DNA of 64,000 nucleotides, taken from the NCBI RefSeq assembly GCF_018917865.1, contig NZ_JAHLPM010000005.1, forward strand, positions 62,001-126,000. Direction: 5' to 3'. Below, one piece after another: positions 54,504 to 64,000 of the stretch. Position 1 is the stretch's first letter, and each line of letters opens with the position of its first letter. The translations under genes and the position numbers were made by a program. Source of the stretch: Tissierella simiarum (GTDB taxonomy: Bacteria; Bacillota; Clostridia; Tissierellales; Tissierellaceae). The notes under the pieces were generated by a model that worked only from the letters and a program-made list of their open reading frames with translations, was not told the origin of the DNA and did not search any database.

Positions 54504-55535
54504 ATGAATTTGCTTGAGTTAGAAAAGAAAATTGTTCCAGAGATATTAGAAATAATGGAAAAGAGATACATCATTTTAAGGACCATATATTATAACCAGC
54601 CTATAGGAAGAAGAACTTTAGCCAATAACTTAGGTTTAGGAGAAAGAACCATAAGGACAGAAGTAAATTTTCTTAAAAATCAGGGACTATTAAATGTGGA
54701 AACTATGGGTATGTATGTTACTAAAGAAGGAAAAGATGTATTGGCTAATTTAGGTAGTGTCATTCATGAATTTAAAGGTATTTCACAGCTTGAAAAAACC
54801 TTGGAGAAGATGCTAAATGTAGAGAAGGTAATTATTCTACCAGGAAATTCTGCTGAAGATGGATTAGTATTAAAGGATATGGGTAAAATTACATCAGCAA
54901 GTTTAAAAAAAATTATTAAAGATAATTGCATTATTGGAATTACTGGTGGAAATACTATGGCAAGTGTAGCAGAAGAAATGATACCAGGTAAAATAGCAGA
55001 TAATGTATTAGTGATACCTGCTAGAGGCGGTTTAGGCAAAGACGTAGAAACTCAAGCAAATAGTATTGCTGCTAAATTAGCTCAAAAACTAGGAGGCAAT
55101 TATAAACTTCTTCATGTACCCGATAGCCTAGAAAAAGAGGCTTTGGAAGTTATTAGAAAAATAGAAGATGTAAAAGAATCCATAGATTTTATAAATAAAA
55201 TGAATATTTTAGTATTTGGCATTGGTAGAGCAGATACTATGGCTGAAAGAAGAAATTTGCCAAAAGAAAAAATAGATGCCCTTACAAAAGATGGAGCTGT
55301 TGCAGAAGCTTTTGGTCATTATTTTGATATAAAGGGTAGAGAAATATGGGAATACTTAACTGTAGGATTGACTATAGAAAAATACAAAGAAATAGATCAT
55401 GTTATAGGAGTAGCAGGAGGAGAAGAAAAAGCAGAAGCTATAATTGCAGTTTCTTCTTTAAGGAAAAAGATGACTATTGTTACTGATGAAGAAGCTGCTA
55501 AAAAAATAATTGAAATAGTGAGTAAAGCTACATAG
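54504..55535 (+). CDS. cggR: Central glycolytic genes regulator
   Basis: 343 residues. SorC-type repressor: N-terminal winged helix (GRRTLANNLGLGERTIRTEVNFLKNQGLL, about 32-60) and a sugar-phosphate-binding domain (GITGGNTMASVAEEM near 150, FGIGRADTM near 245 and GVAGGEEKAEA near 300). The gene order cggR-gap-pgk-tpiA-gpmI-eno is classic. Fructose-1,6-bisphosphate should relieve repression. Confidence 0.94.
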   Translation: MNLLELEKKIVPEILEIMEKRYIILRTIYYNQPIGRRTLANNLGLGERTIRTEVNFLKNQGLLNVETMGMYVTKEGKDVLANLGSVIHEFKGISQLEKTLEKMLNVEKVIILPGNSAEDGLVLKDMGKITSASLKKIIKDNCIIGITGGNTMASVAEEMIPGKIADNVLVIPARGGLGKDVETQANSIAAKLAQKLGGNYKLLHVPDSLEKEALEVIRKIEDVKESIDFINKMNILVFGIGRADTMAERRNLPKEKIDALTKDGAVAEAFGHYFDIKGREIWEYLTVGLTIEKYKEIDHVIGVAGGEEKAEAIIAVSSLRKKMTIVTDEEAAKKIIEIVSKAT

Positions 55536-55573
55536 TAGCTATAATAATTAATAAATATTAAGGAGGAATATTT

Positions 55574-56578
55574 ATGGCAATGAAAGTTGGATTAAGTGGA
55601 TTTGGAAGAATTGGTAGAGACGTTTTAAGAATCTATGCAGAAAAAGGAATAGAGGACTTTGAAATAGTAGCATTAAATGCATCAGGTGATTTACATGACT
55701 TAGCCCATCTATTTAAATATGATACACTTTATGGAAGATTTAAAGGAACCGTAGAAGTAGAAGAAGATGGCTTTGTAATTAATGGCAAGAAAATTAAGGT
55801 AGTTGCACACAGAGATCCTGAGCAAATTCCATGGAAAGAATTAGGCGTAGAATTAGTAATAGACTCTACAGGAGCTTTCAGGGACAAGGAAGGATTATCA
55901 AAACATATTACTGCTGGAGCTAAAAAAGTTATGATTACTGCACCAGCTAAGAATGAAGATATTACAATAGTAATGGGAGTAAATGAAAAAGACTATGATC
56001 CAGCAAATCATCACATTATTTCAAATGCTTCATGTACAACTAACTGTTTAGCACCAGTTGCTAAAGTAATATTAGATAACTTTGGAATTAAAAAAGGTTT
56101 AATGACAACAGTTCATGCTTATACAAATGACCAACAAATTCTTGATAAGAGACATAAAGATCTTCGTCGTGCTAGGGCAGCTGCAGAATCTATAATACCA
56201 ACTACTACAGGTGCTGCTAAAGCTGTAGCATTAGTAATTCCTGAGTTAAAAGGAAAATTAAATGGATTTGCTATGAGAGTACCAACTCCTACTGTTTCAG
56301 TAGTAGACGTGGTATTTGAAGTAGAAAAATCCACTACAGCAGAAGAAGTAAACAAAGCATTAAAAGAAGCTAGTGAAGGAGCAATGAATGGCGTATTAGG
56401 ATTCTCTGATGAACCATTAGTATCTATTGATTATAGAGGAGATTCACATTCTTCAATCGTTGATGGACTTTCAACTATGGTTATAGATAATATGGTTAAA
56501 GTTGTATCTTGGTATGATAACGAATGGGGATATTCAGAAAGAGTTGTTGACCTAGCAAGCTATATTGCTAATAAATAA
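55574..56578 (+). CDS. gap: Glyceraldehyde-3-phosphate dehydrogenase
   Basis: 334 residues. NAD-binding [11 protein letters not shown] at the start, active site [12 protein letters not shown] near residue 151 and [11 protein letters not shown] near 234. It oxidises glyceraldehyde-3-phosphate with phosphate and NAD+. AAGGAGG well spaced from the ATG. A hairpin (56583-56614) follows. Confidence 0.97.
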   Translation: MAMKVGLSGFGRIGRDVLRIYAEKGIEDFEIVALNASGDLHDLAHLFKYDTLYGRFKGTVEVEEDGFVINGKKIKVVAHRDPEQIPWKELGVELVIDSTGAFRDKEGLSKHITAGAKKVMITAPAKNEDITIVMGVNEKDYDPANHHIISNASCTTNCLAPVAKVILDNFGIKKGLMTTVHAYTNDQQILDKRHKDLRRARAAAESIIPTTTGAAKAVALVIPELKGKLNGFAMRVPTPTVSVVDVVFEVEKSTTAEEVNKALKEASEGAMNGVLGFSDEPLVSIDYRGDSHSSIVDGLSTMVIDNMVKVVSWYDNEWGYSERVVDLASYIANK

Positions 56579-56582
56579 TTAT

Positions 56583-56614
56583 AAAGCCCGGTCTTGATAT
56601 CAAGACCGGCTTTT
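56583..56614 (+). other. Hairpin between gap and pgk
   Basis: A 10-bp stem CCGGTCTTGA/TCAAGACCGG, extended with AAAG/CTTT, followed only by TTTT. It is probably a processing site or leaky terminator that leaves gap more abundant than the downstream genes, as known for other cggR operons. Confidence 0.65.
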
Positions 56615-56647
56615 AAAAACTATATTAAGTAAAAAGGTGGGTTTAGT

Positions 56648-57841
56648 ATGTTGAATAAAAAATCATTAAAAGATTTAAATGTAGAAGGCAAAAAAGTATT
56701 AGTAAGATGCGATTTTAATGTGCCTATGGATGAAGACAGAAACATAACAGATGATATAAGAATAACAAGTTCCTTGCCAACAATAAATTATTTAATTGAA
56801 AATGGAGCAAGAGTAATACTTATGTCTCATTTAGGAAGACCAAAAGGAGAACCTAACCCAAAATATAGTTTAGGACCAGTAGCAAAAAGATTATCAGAGC
56901 TTTTAAATAAAGATGTTGTATTTGCACAAGATGATATGGTGGTTAGTGATAAAGTAAAAGAAATAGTTAATAATATGAAAAATAGTGATGTTGTGCTTTT
57001 AGAAAATACTAGATATAGAAAAGAAGAAGAAAAGAAGGAAGAGAATTTTTCTAAAGAGTTAGCTTCTTTAGGAGAACTTTATATTAATGATGCTTTTGGA
57101 ACGTCTCATAGAGCTCATGCTTCTAACGTTGGTATATCAACTTATCTACCATCAGCTGTAGGTTATTTAGTACAAAAGGAAATAGAAATTATGGGTAAAG
57201 CTTTAGAAAATCCAGAAAGACCTTTTGTTGCTATTTTAGGTGGAGCTAAGGTATCGGATAAGATTGGAGTAATTGAAAATTTGTTAAATAAAGTAGATAC
57301 CATATTAGTTGGTGGAGGAATGGCATATACATTCCTAAAAGCTCAAGGATATGAAATTGGTACTTCAATATTAGAAGAAGATAAAATAGATTTAGCAAAA
57401 GGATTACTTAAAAAAGCTGAAGAAAAGAAAGTTAAGCTTTTATTACCAGTAGATGTAGTTGTAGCAAAGGAATTTAAAAATGATACAGAATTTAAAACTG
57501 TTAAAATCAATGAAATACCATCAGATATGATGGGATTAGATATGGGAGAAGAAAGTATAAAATTATTCTCAGAAGAAATTAAAAAAGCTAAAACTGTAGT
57601 TTGGAATGGACCAATGGGTGTTTTTGAAATGGAAAACTTTAAAAAGGGTACTGATGCAATAGCTAAGGCTATGGCAGAATCTAGTGCTATAACTATAGTT
57701 GGTGGTGGAGATAGTGCATCTGCTGTAGAAAAAGCAGGCTATGAAGCTGAAATGACTCATATTTCAACAGGAGGAGGAGCTTCTTTAGAACTGTTAGAAG
57801 GAAAAGTTCTACCAGGAATTGCAGCTATTACAGATAAATAA
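56648..57841 (+). CDS. pgk: Phosphoglycerate kinase
   Basis: 397 residues. VRCDFNVPM near 21, [10 protein letters not shown] near 58, a conserved [10 protein letters not shown] near 197, GGGMAYTF near 220 and [13 protein letters not shown] near 352. It makes ATP from 1,3-bisphosphoglycerate. Part of the glycolytic operon. Confidence 0.97.
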   Translation: MLNKKSLKDLNVEGKKVLVRCDFNVPMDEDRNITDDIRITSSLPTINYLIENGARVILMSHLGRPKGEPNPKYSLGPVAKRLSELLNKDVVFAQDDMVVSDKVKEIVNNMKNSDVVLLENTRYRKEEEKKEENFSKELASLGELYINDAFGTSHRAHASNVGISTYLPSAVGYLVQKEIEIMGKALENPERPFVAILGGAKVSDKIGVIENLLNKVDTILVGGGMAYTFLKAQGYEIGTSILEEDKIDLAKGLLKKAEEKKVKLLLPVDVVVAKEFKNDTEFKTVKINEIPSDMMGLDMGEESIKLFSEEIKKAKTVVWNGPMGVFEMENFKKGTDAIAKAMAESSAITIVGGGDSASAVEKAGYEAEMTHISTGGGASLELLEGKVLPGIAAITDK

Positions 57842-57853
57842 GGGGGAAGATAA

Positions 57854-58600
57854 ATGAGAACTCCGATTATTGCAGGGAATTGGAAAATGAATAATACTAT
57901 AAGTCAATCCCTACAATTAGTTGAAGAAATAAAATCCTATGACCTAAACGAAAGGGTAGAAGTTGTCCTTTGTGTTCCTTTTACTAATCTTCAAGAAGTT
58001 AAAAAATCTATAGAAGGTACTAGTATTAAGCTTGGAGCACAAAATATGCATTGGGAAGAAAGTGGAGCATATACAGGGGAAATTTCACCTTTAATGTTAA
58101 AGGAATTGGGAGTAACCTATGTAATAATAGGTCATTCAGAGAGGCGCCAATATTTTAATGAAACTGACGAAACGGTTAATAAAAAAATAAAGGCAGCTTT
58201 AAATCATGAATTGAAACCTATTGTATGTGTAGGTGAAACTCTAGAAGAAAGAGAAGCAAATATTGAAAAAGATATAGTAAGAAAACAAGTATTAAAAGCT
58301 TTTGATGATATAGAAGGAAAAGAAATCAAAGACATTGTGATTGCCTATGAACCAATATGGGCAATAGGTACAGGAAAGACAGCATCTAGTGAAGATGCTA
58401 ATGATATGATTGGTTTTATTCGTAAAATAATTGGAGAGAAATATGGTGAAGAAGAAAAGAACATCATAAGAATTCAATATGGAGGTAGTGTAAAACCAAG
58501 TAGTATAAAAGAATTAATGGAGAAATCTGAAATAGATGGTGCATTAGTTGGTGGTGCCAGCTTAAAGGCAGAAGATTTCCATAAGTTAATAAACTATTAA
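57854..58600 (+). CDS. tpiA: Triosephosphate isomerase
   Basis: 248 residues. GNWKMN at the start with the catalytic Lys, VIIGHSERR near 92-100 with catalytic His, AYEPIWAIGTGK near 165 with catalytic Glu, YGGSVKP near 210. 12 bases after pgk. Confidence 0.97.
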   Translation: MRTPIIAGNWKMNNTISQSLQLVEEIKSYDLNERVEVVLCVPFTNLQEVKKSIEGTSIKLGAQNMHWEESGAYTGEISPLMLKELGVTYVIIGHSERRQYFNETDETVNKKIKAALNHELKPIVCVGETLEEREANIEKDIVRKQVLKAFDDIEGKEIKDIVIAYEPIWAIGTGKTASSEDANDMIGFIRKIIGEKYGEEEKNIIRIQYGGSVKPSSIKELMEKSEIDGALVGGASLKAEDFHKLINY

Positions 58601-58614
58601 TTGGAGGAATAACT

Positions 58615-60150
58615 ATGACTAAAAAACCAGTTATGCTAATAATACTAGATGGTTGGGGCATAGGGAAAGACTATCCAGGTAATGCAATAAAACTAGCTAA
58701 AACACCTATATTTGACAGGCTAATGAATGAATATCCTAATACTACCTTAGAAGCTAGTGAATTGGCAGTAGGACTTCCTAAAGGGCAAATGGGAAACTCT
58801 GAAGTAGGTCATTTAAATATTGGTTCTGGTAGAATTATATATCAAGAGTTAACTAGAATTAGTAAAGCCATAGATGATGGAGATTTCTTTGAAAAGAAGG
58901 AATTTTTAGATGCTATAGAAAATGTAAAGAAAAATAATTCTAAAATGCATTTAATGGGTTTAGTATCTGATGGTGGTGTTCATAGTCATAATACTCATTT
59001 ATATGGATTGCTAGAATTATGTAAGAAGCAAGGTTTAAATGATGTATATGTTCATGTAATTTTAGATGGTAGAGATGTTCCACCTACTATAGGTAGGGAG
59101 CATGTAAAAAAATTGGAAGCTAAAATGGAAGAATTAGGTGTAGGTAAGATTGCTACAGTATCAGGTAGATATTATTCCATGGATAGGGATAAAAGATGGG
59201 AAAGAATTAAATTAGCTTACGATGCCATGACTTTAGGAGTAGGTAATGAAAACAGTTCACCAGATTTAGCTATTGAAAAATCTTATGATGAAGGTGTAAC
59301 AGATGAATTTATTATACCAACGGTTATAAAAGAAAACAATTTACCTGTTGCAACTGTAGATAGTAGAGATTCAATAATATTTTTTAACTTTAGACCAGAT
59401 AGAGCTAGACAAATCACTAGGGCTTTTGTAGATGAAAATTTTGATGGTTTTGCCAGAGAAAAGAAAGTTAATCCTTTCTTTGTAACTATGACAGAATATG
59501 ATAAGACTATTGAAAATGTTCATGTGGCTTATAAAAATCAGCCTCCTGTAAATACTTTAGGAGAATATATAAGTAAGAAAGGTCTTAATCAGTTAAGAAT
59601 TGCTGAAACTGAAAAATATGCTCATGTAACTTTCTTCTTTAATGGAGGAGTTGAACAACCTTTTGTTAATGAAGATAGGGCATTAATACCGTCACCAAAA
59701 GTAGCAACTTATGATTTAAAACCAGAAATGAGTGCTGTTGAAGTAAAAGAAGAAGTGCTAAACAGACTTAGAATGGATAAATATGATTTAATAATTTTAA
59801 ACTTTGCTAATCCAGATATGGTAGGTCATACTGGAGTAGTTTCTGCAACAATAAAAGCTATTGAAACCGTAGATAGCTGTCTAGGTGAGATAATAAGTTT
59901 ATTAGAAGAAAAAGGTGGCAATGCTTTAATAACAGCAGATCATGGAAATGCGGAGATGTTAATAGATGAATCTGATAGCAGTCCAATTACTGCTCATACA
60001 ACTAATAGGGTCCCACTAATATTAGTAGGAGAAAAAGATGTTAAATTGAAAGAAGGAATTCTAGCAGATTTGGCACCTACTATATTAGAACTAATGAACT
60101 TAGAAAAACCTGAAGAAATGACTGGAAATTCATTAATAATCAAGGAATAA
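58615..60150 (+). CDS. gpmI: 2,3-bisphosphoglycerate-independent phosphoglycerate mutase
   Basis: 511 residues. ILDGWG near 9 starts the phosphatase-like domain; MGNSEVGHLNIGSGR near 60 with the catalytic Ser; DGRDVPP near 152; ADHGNAEML near 442. It uses Mn ions and interconverts 3- and 2-phosphoglycerate. 14 bases after tpiA. Confidence 0.97.
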   Translation: MTKKPVMLIILDGWGIGKDYPGNAIKLAKTPIFDRLMNEYPNTTLEASELAVGLPKGQMGNSEVGHLNIGSGRIIYQELTRISKAIDDGDFFEKKEFLDAIENVKKNNSKMHLMGLVSDGGVHSHNTHLYGLLELCKKQGLNDVYVHVILDGRDVPPTIGREHVKKLEAKMEELGVGKIATVSGRYYSMDRDKRWERIKLAYDAMTLGVGNENSSPDLAIEKSYDEGVTDEFIIPTVIKENNLPVATVDSRDSIIFFNFRPDRARQITRAFVDENFDGFAREKKVNPFFVTMTEYDKTIENVHVAYKNQPPVNTLGEYISKKGLNQLRIAETEKYAHVTFFFNGGVEQPFVNEDRALIPSPKVATYDLKPEMSAVEVKEEVLNRLRMDKYDLIILNFANPDMVGHTGVVSATIKAIETVDSCLGEIISLLEEKGGNALITADHGNAEMLIDESDSSPITAHTTNRVPLILVGEKDVKLKEGILADLAPTILELMNLEKPEEMTGNSLIIKE

Positions 60151-60161
60151 AGGAGGAGTAA

Positions 60162-61457
<1,296 letters not shown>

Positions 61458-61467
61458 AAAATTAAAC

Positions 61468-61512
61468 TCAAATAAGGAGATAATAAGACATTTTATTATT
61501 TCCTTATTTTTA
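61468..61512 (+). terminator. Terminator of the glycolytic operon
   Basis: Two-part stem AAATAAGGA and ATAATAA with TTATTAT and TCCTTATTT, followed by T-rich sequence. Confidence 0.75.
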
Positions 61513-61571
61513 TTTATAAATTTATATTATTGTAATATATAAGATTAAAACTACATAAAGAACTTTTAAAG

Positions 61572-61600
61572 TTGATTTTTATTAAAATAACAAATATAAT
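61572..61600 (+). promoter_or_regulatory. Promoter of the second cobalamin leader
   Basis: -35 TTGATT (61572-61577), perfect -10 TATAAT (61595-61600), 17-base spacer, upstream of the cobalamin riboswitch. Confidence 0.7.
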
Positions 61601-61682
61601 AAGATTAATGGAAAATTTATCTTTTTAAATAACAATTTTTGCTTTTATTCATTTTTTAGAAATTACAACCAAATACATAAAT

Positions 61683-61863
61683 AGGTGTCAATTATGTTTT
61701 AAACATAAACATGAATTGGTGAAAAGGGAAGATGGGTGAAACTCCCACGCGGTCACGCCACTGTATAAGAAGAGTCTTTCAAGTGATACCACTGATTTTT
61801 TAATCGGGAAGGTTTGGAAGATGATGATACTTAAGCCAGGAGACCTGCCTATTTGTTACACCA
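61683..61863 (+). ncRNA. Cobalamin riboswitch 2
   Basis: P1 from GGTGT (61684) to ACACC. Conserved parts: GGGAAGATGGGTGAAACTCCCAC, GCGGTCACGCCACTGTA, ACCACTGATTTTTTAATCGGGAAGG and AAGCCAGGAGACCTGCC. It is a separate aptamer from the one ahead of btuFCD, with lower sequence identity but the same order. It precedes a terminator and a small DUF2292 gene. Confidence 0.94.
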
Positions 61864-61927
61864 TTATACTCTGCGAGGGATAGGGAGGTGTTATTATTGT
61901 ATATAAATAATTGTTTTTATAATACTT

Positions 61928-61965
61928 AAAAACCTTTTAACTATCTTAGTTGAAAGGTTTTTTCT
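61928..61965 (+). terminator. Expression-platform terminator of cobalamin riboswitch 2
   Basis: Stem AAAAACCTTT...AACT with AGTT...AAAGGTTTTT, T run after, between the aptamer and the DUF2292 gene. Cobalamin should turn transcription off here. Confidence 0.8.
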
Positions 61966-61996
61966 ATTAATTAAAATAAAGTAAGGAGGTGCTACA

Positions 61997-62146
61997 TTGA
62001 AATCTGATAATGGAATTAAGTTGAACGAACAAGAAGAAAACCTGATAGATTTAATTAGAGAAACAGAATTTGGAGAAATTAAAATTATTATTCAAAATAG
62101 TATTCCTATAAGAGTAGAAGAGGTTAAGAAGTCTATAAAACTTTAA
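61997..62146 (+). CDS. DUF2292 family small protein
   Basis: 49 residues from TTG 61997, behind AAGGAGGTG. The protein has ENLIDLIRETEFGEIKIII near the middle and IPIRVEEVKKSIKL at the end, the DUF2292 (YezD-like) pattern. Proteins of this type are often encoded with sulfur metabolism or cobalamin genes; function unknown. It is too short for simple gene calling. The first gene after cobalamin riboswitch 2; a terminator-like hairpin follows. Confidence 0.85.
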   Translation: MKSDNGIKLNEQEENLIDLIRETEFGEIKIIIQNSIPIRVEEVKKSIKL

Positions 62147-62161
62147 TAATATACTGACCAG

Positions 62162-62210
62162 AAAACTGGAGGTAGCCCAAGATTTAAAAGAGCTTCCTGT
62201 AGTTTTTTTT
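62162..62210 (+). terminator. Terminator after the DUF2292 gene
   Basis: AAAACTGGAGG.AGC pairs imperfectly with GCT.CCTGTAGTTTT, followed by TTTTTTTT. It may partly separate the DUF4430 gene from riboswitch control. Confidence 0.6.
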
Positions 62211-62252
62211 ATTTCTATAACTAAATATTACATAGTAAAGGAGAGATGGTAT

Positions 62253-64000
62253 ATGAAAAGGTACAATAAGATATTATCAATACTGCTTATATTAAGTATT
62301 CTAATGTCACCTATTTCAGGTTTATTTAACAGTTACATCGTTAATGCAGAGAGTCAAGTTCCAGCAGAAATGCCAACCAATTTGATAGATGAAATAGGTG
62401 ATTTAGAAAAGTTGGATGTTCAGGAGATAACAGATAAAACAGGGTCTCAAGAATTAGTTGATGAAGTAAGTATGTCAGAAGAAACAGATGAAAAAAAAGA
62501 AAATATATCAGAAAGTATAGATGAAAATGTACCAGTAATCGACCATATTACACTTGATTCTAGTGAAGATAAAGAACCAAGAATCGAAACTAACTTAGAA
62601 GATATGGCAACAAAATCAGATAAACTGACATTTGATTTATGGGTAAAAGATAGCAATGGAAATAAAATAGATGATTCTTATGTTAAGGTCACAAATAATG
62701 GAGAACCTGTTAGCGCCACTTGGGACGATCTAGAAAAGACCAGCTATACTTTAGATTTAAGAGTAGGTACAAATAATATTGAAATTAATGTAACTTATAA
62801 TGAAAAAAACTACTTAGCAGAATACACAATAATTCGTGAAGAGGCAGAGGATGAAGAAGTAATTGGTACTATTACCTTTACTATGGAAGCTTTCACAATA
62901 GGTATAGGATATTTAATAGAGCCTATTCAAGTTGATATTCACAAAGGGCGAAATGCAGCTCAGGAATTAGTTCAAATATTAAAAGACAATGGATATGACT
63001 ATGATCATAGTGGAAACCTCGAAAGTGGTTTTTATTTATCATATCTTTTGGATGATACAAATACAATTTATAAGACAACCCCTAGTATTCCAGAAGTACT
63101 GAAAGAAAAGTTAGAAGGAGTTTATGATGAAGAGGATTACTCATATGGAGAGTTAGGAGAGTTTAACTTTAACTCTATGTCAGGCTGGATGTATGCTGTA
63201 AATAACGTGTTTCCAAATGTTGGTTTTTCTGATAAATATCTTCAAGATGGAGATATAGTGCGTGTACAATTCACATTAGCCTATGGTAACGATATTGGTG
63301 GTTCCGATGCTTTAGGCGGAGGAAGTGGAAGTGAATTTTTCCCTAAGGTAAATAAAGGTGAATTGATTAAAAAAATAGCTGAAATTAATAGTAGTGGCGA
63401 TAAAGAAGAGTACTTATCAAGCAGCAGAGTAAAAGAGGCTTATGACAATGGGATGTATATTCTTCAAAAAATAGATGCTACTCAACAAGAAATTGATGAT
63501 GCATATCAAAAGTTAACTAATTCATTATCAACTCCAAAAGACATAGAGCCACCAGTAATGACAGTGAAAGGATTAAATAATGGAGAAACAGTAACAGAGA
63601 AAGAATTAACTTTCATAACAACTGCAATAGATGATGTAGATGGAAAGATAACTCCAGTAATTAAACATAATGGAAGTATTGTAACGGGAACAGATGGAAA
63701 ATATTATGTTTTATTAACAGATGGTGAAAATACTATAACAATAGAAGCAACAGATTCATCAGGAAATAGGTCTGATTACATATATAAATTAATATATAAA
63801 CCTTTGATTAAAGTAGATTCAATAATTCTAGATAAATTAGATATTGAACTATTAGAAGGAGAAGCCTTAGAATTAAATCCAACTATAATCCCTAATAATG
63901 CAACAAATAAAAATATTATCTGGGAAAGTAACAATGAAGAAATAGTAAAAGTAAATAGTAATGGAAAAGTATCAGGAATAAAAAAAGGAACAGCGACAAT
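62253..64000 (+). CDS. Secreted DUF4430/Ig-like repeat protein, 3' end outside the window
   Basis: At least 582 residues, open to the window end. Start ATG 62253 behind AAAGGAGAG. A signal peptide (to about residue 30, VNAES), then an acidic linker. Residues about 225-345 form a DUF4430 domain (DIHKGRNAAQELVQILK; GWMYAVNNVFP; LQDGDIVRVQFTLAYG), related to the beta-domain of transcobalamin. About 370-425 is helical (FIVAR-like), about 433-515 Ig-like, and from about 526 a Big_2 domain (LELNPTIIPNNAT). It is probably surface-attached; the anchor would lie beyond the edge. The cobalamin riboswitch upstream suggests a role in cobalamin capture. Confidence 0.85.
   Translation, partial: MKRYNKILSILLILSILMSPISGLFNSYIVNAESQVPAEMPTNLIDEIGDLEKLDVQEITDKTGSQELVDEVSMSEETDEKKENISESIDENVPVIDHITLDSSEDKEPRIETNLEDMATKSDKLTFDLWVKDSNGNKIDDSYVKVTNNGEPVSATWDDLEKTSYTLDLRVGTNNIEINVTYNEKNYLAEYTIIREEAEDEEVIGTITFTMEAFTIGIGYLIEPIQVDIHKGRNAAQELVQILKDNGYDYDHSGNLESGFYLSYLLDDTNTIYKTTPSIPEVLKEKLEGVYDEEDYSYGELGEFNFNSMSGWMYAVNNVFPNVGFSDKYLQDGDIVRVQFTLAYGNDIGGSDALGGGSGSEFFPKVNKGELIKKIAEINSSGDKEEYLSSSRVKEAYDNGMYILQKIDATQQEIDDAYQKLTNSLSTPKDIEPPVMTVKGLNNGETVTEKELTFITTAIDDVDGKITPVIKHNGSIVTGTDGKYYVLLTDGENTITIEATDSSGNRSDYIYKLIYKPLIKVDSIILDKLDIELLEGEALELNPTIIPNNATNKNIIWESNNEEIVKVNSNGKVSGIKKGTAT

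Overview
The window is low-GC, AT-rich DNA from an anaerobic Gram-positive bacterium of the Clostridia/Tissierellia type. The evidence is strong AGGAGG ribosome sites, many TTG and GTG starts, T-run intrinsic terminators, PyrR attenuation, CggR control of lower glycolysis, sortase surface proteins, and a full selenocysteine-containing glycine reductase operon. The last points to an amino-acid-fermenting (Stickland) lifestyle, for example a Tissierella-like organism; the species cannot be fixed from the sequence alone.

Layout. 1-8.1 kb: the end of an ABC-F ATPase gene; a reverse operon padR - DUF1700 - DUF4097 - S41 protease with a visible promoter and operator-like repeat; two tandem reverse FtsW/RodA genes whose 3' halves are almost identical; and nfo. 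8.3-17 kb, the accessory-looking part: an AraC regulator fused to a GH39 glycosidase, a large LPKTG cell-wall protein, a sortase, and a secreted transglutaminase-like protein directly behind a c-di-GMP-I riboswitch. 17-26.4 kb: mostly housekeeping genes (queG, kbl, a DUF503 gene, nth, an FtsA/PilM-like ATPase, a VanW/G5 protein, a DUF2225 protein, ogt and a lipase-like hydrolase). 26.4-30 kb: a cobalamin riboswitch and terminator ahead of btuFCD-like genes, with an unusual extra domain on the ATPase. 30-34 kb: a TetR regulator, a HAD phosphatase, trmL and a Na/Pi cotransporter.

33.9-41.9 kb: a promoter, tandem glycine riboswitch and terminator, then trxB-trxA-grdE-grdA-grdB-grdC-grdD. grdA and grdB each have an in-frame UGA read as selenocysteine and must be annotated through it. 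42-46.9 kb: a BMP-type nucleoside ABC importer. 46.9-48.9 kb: mostly non-coding, with one small secreted protein. 48.5-52.6 kb (reverse): pyrR with its own attenuator, preT-preA for pyrimidine reduction, and a DUF1097 membrane gene whose true start seems to be ATT. 52.8-61.5 kb: rpoN, then cggR-gap-pgk-tpiA-gpmI-eno. 61.6-64 kb: a second cobalamin riboswitch followed by a 49-residue DUF2292 protein and a secreted DUF4430/Ig-like protein that runs off the window.

How the genes fit together. Glycolysis makes NADH and ATP. Thioredoxin reductase and thioredoxin carry electrons to glycine reductase, which makes acetyl phosphate and is switched on by glycine. Kbl, if present as threonine catabolism, would feed glycine into it. 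Nucleoside import, PyrR and PreTA form a pyrimidine salvage/degradation group. The most interesting parts are the adhesin-sortase-transglutaminase group under c-di-GMP control, the riboswitch-linked DUF4430 surface protein, the BtuD C-terminal domain, the non-AUG DUF1097 start and the gene-conversion tract in the two rodA copies. No rRNA, tRNA, CRISPR array or intact insertion sequence was seen.
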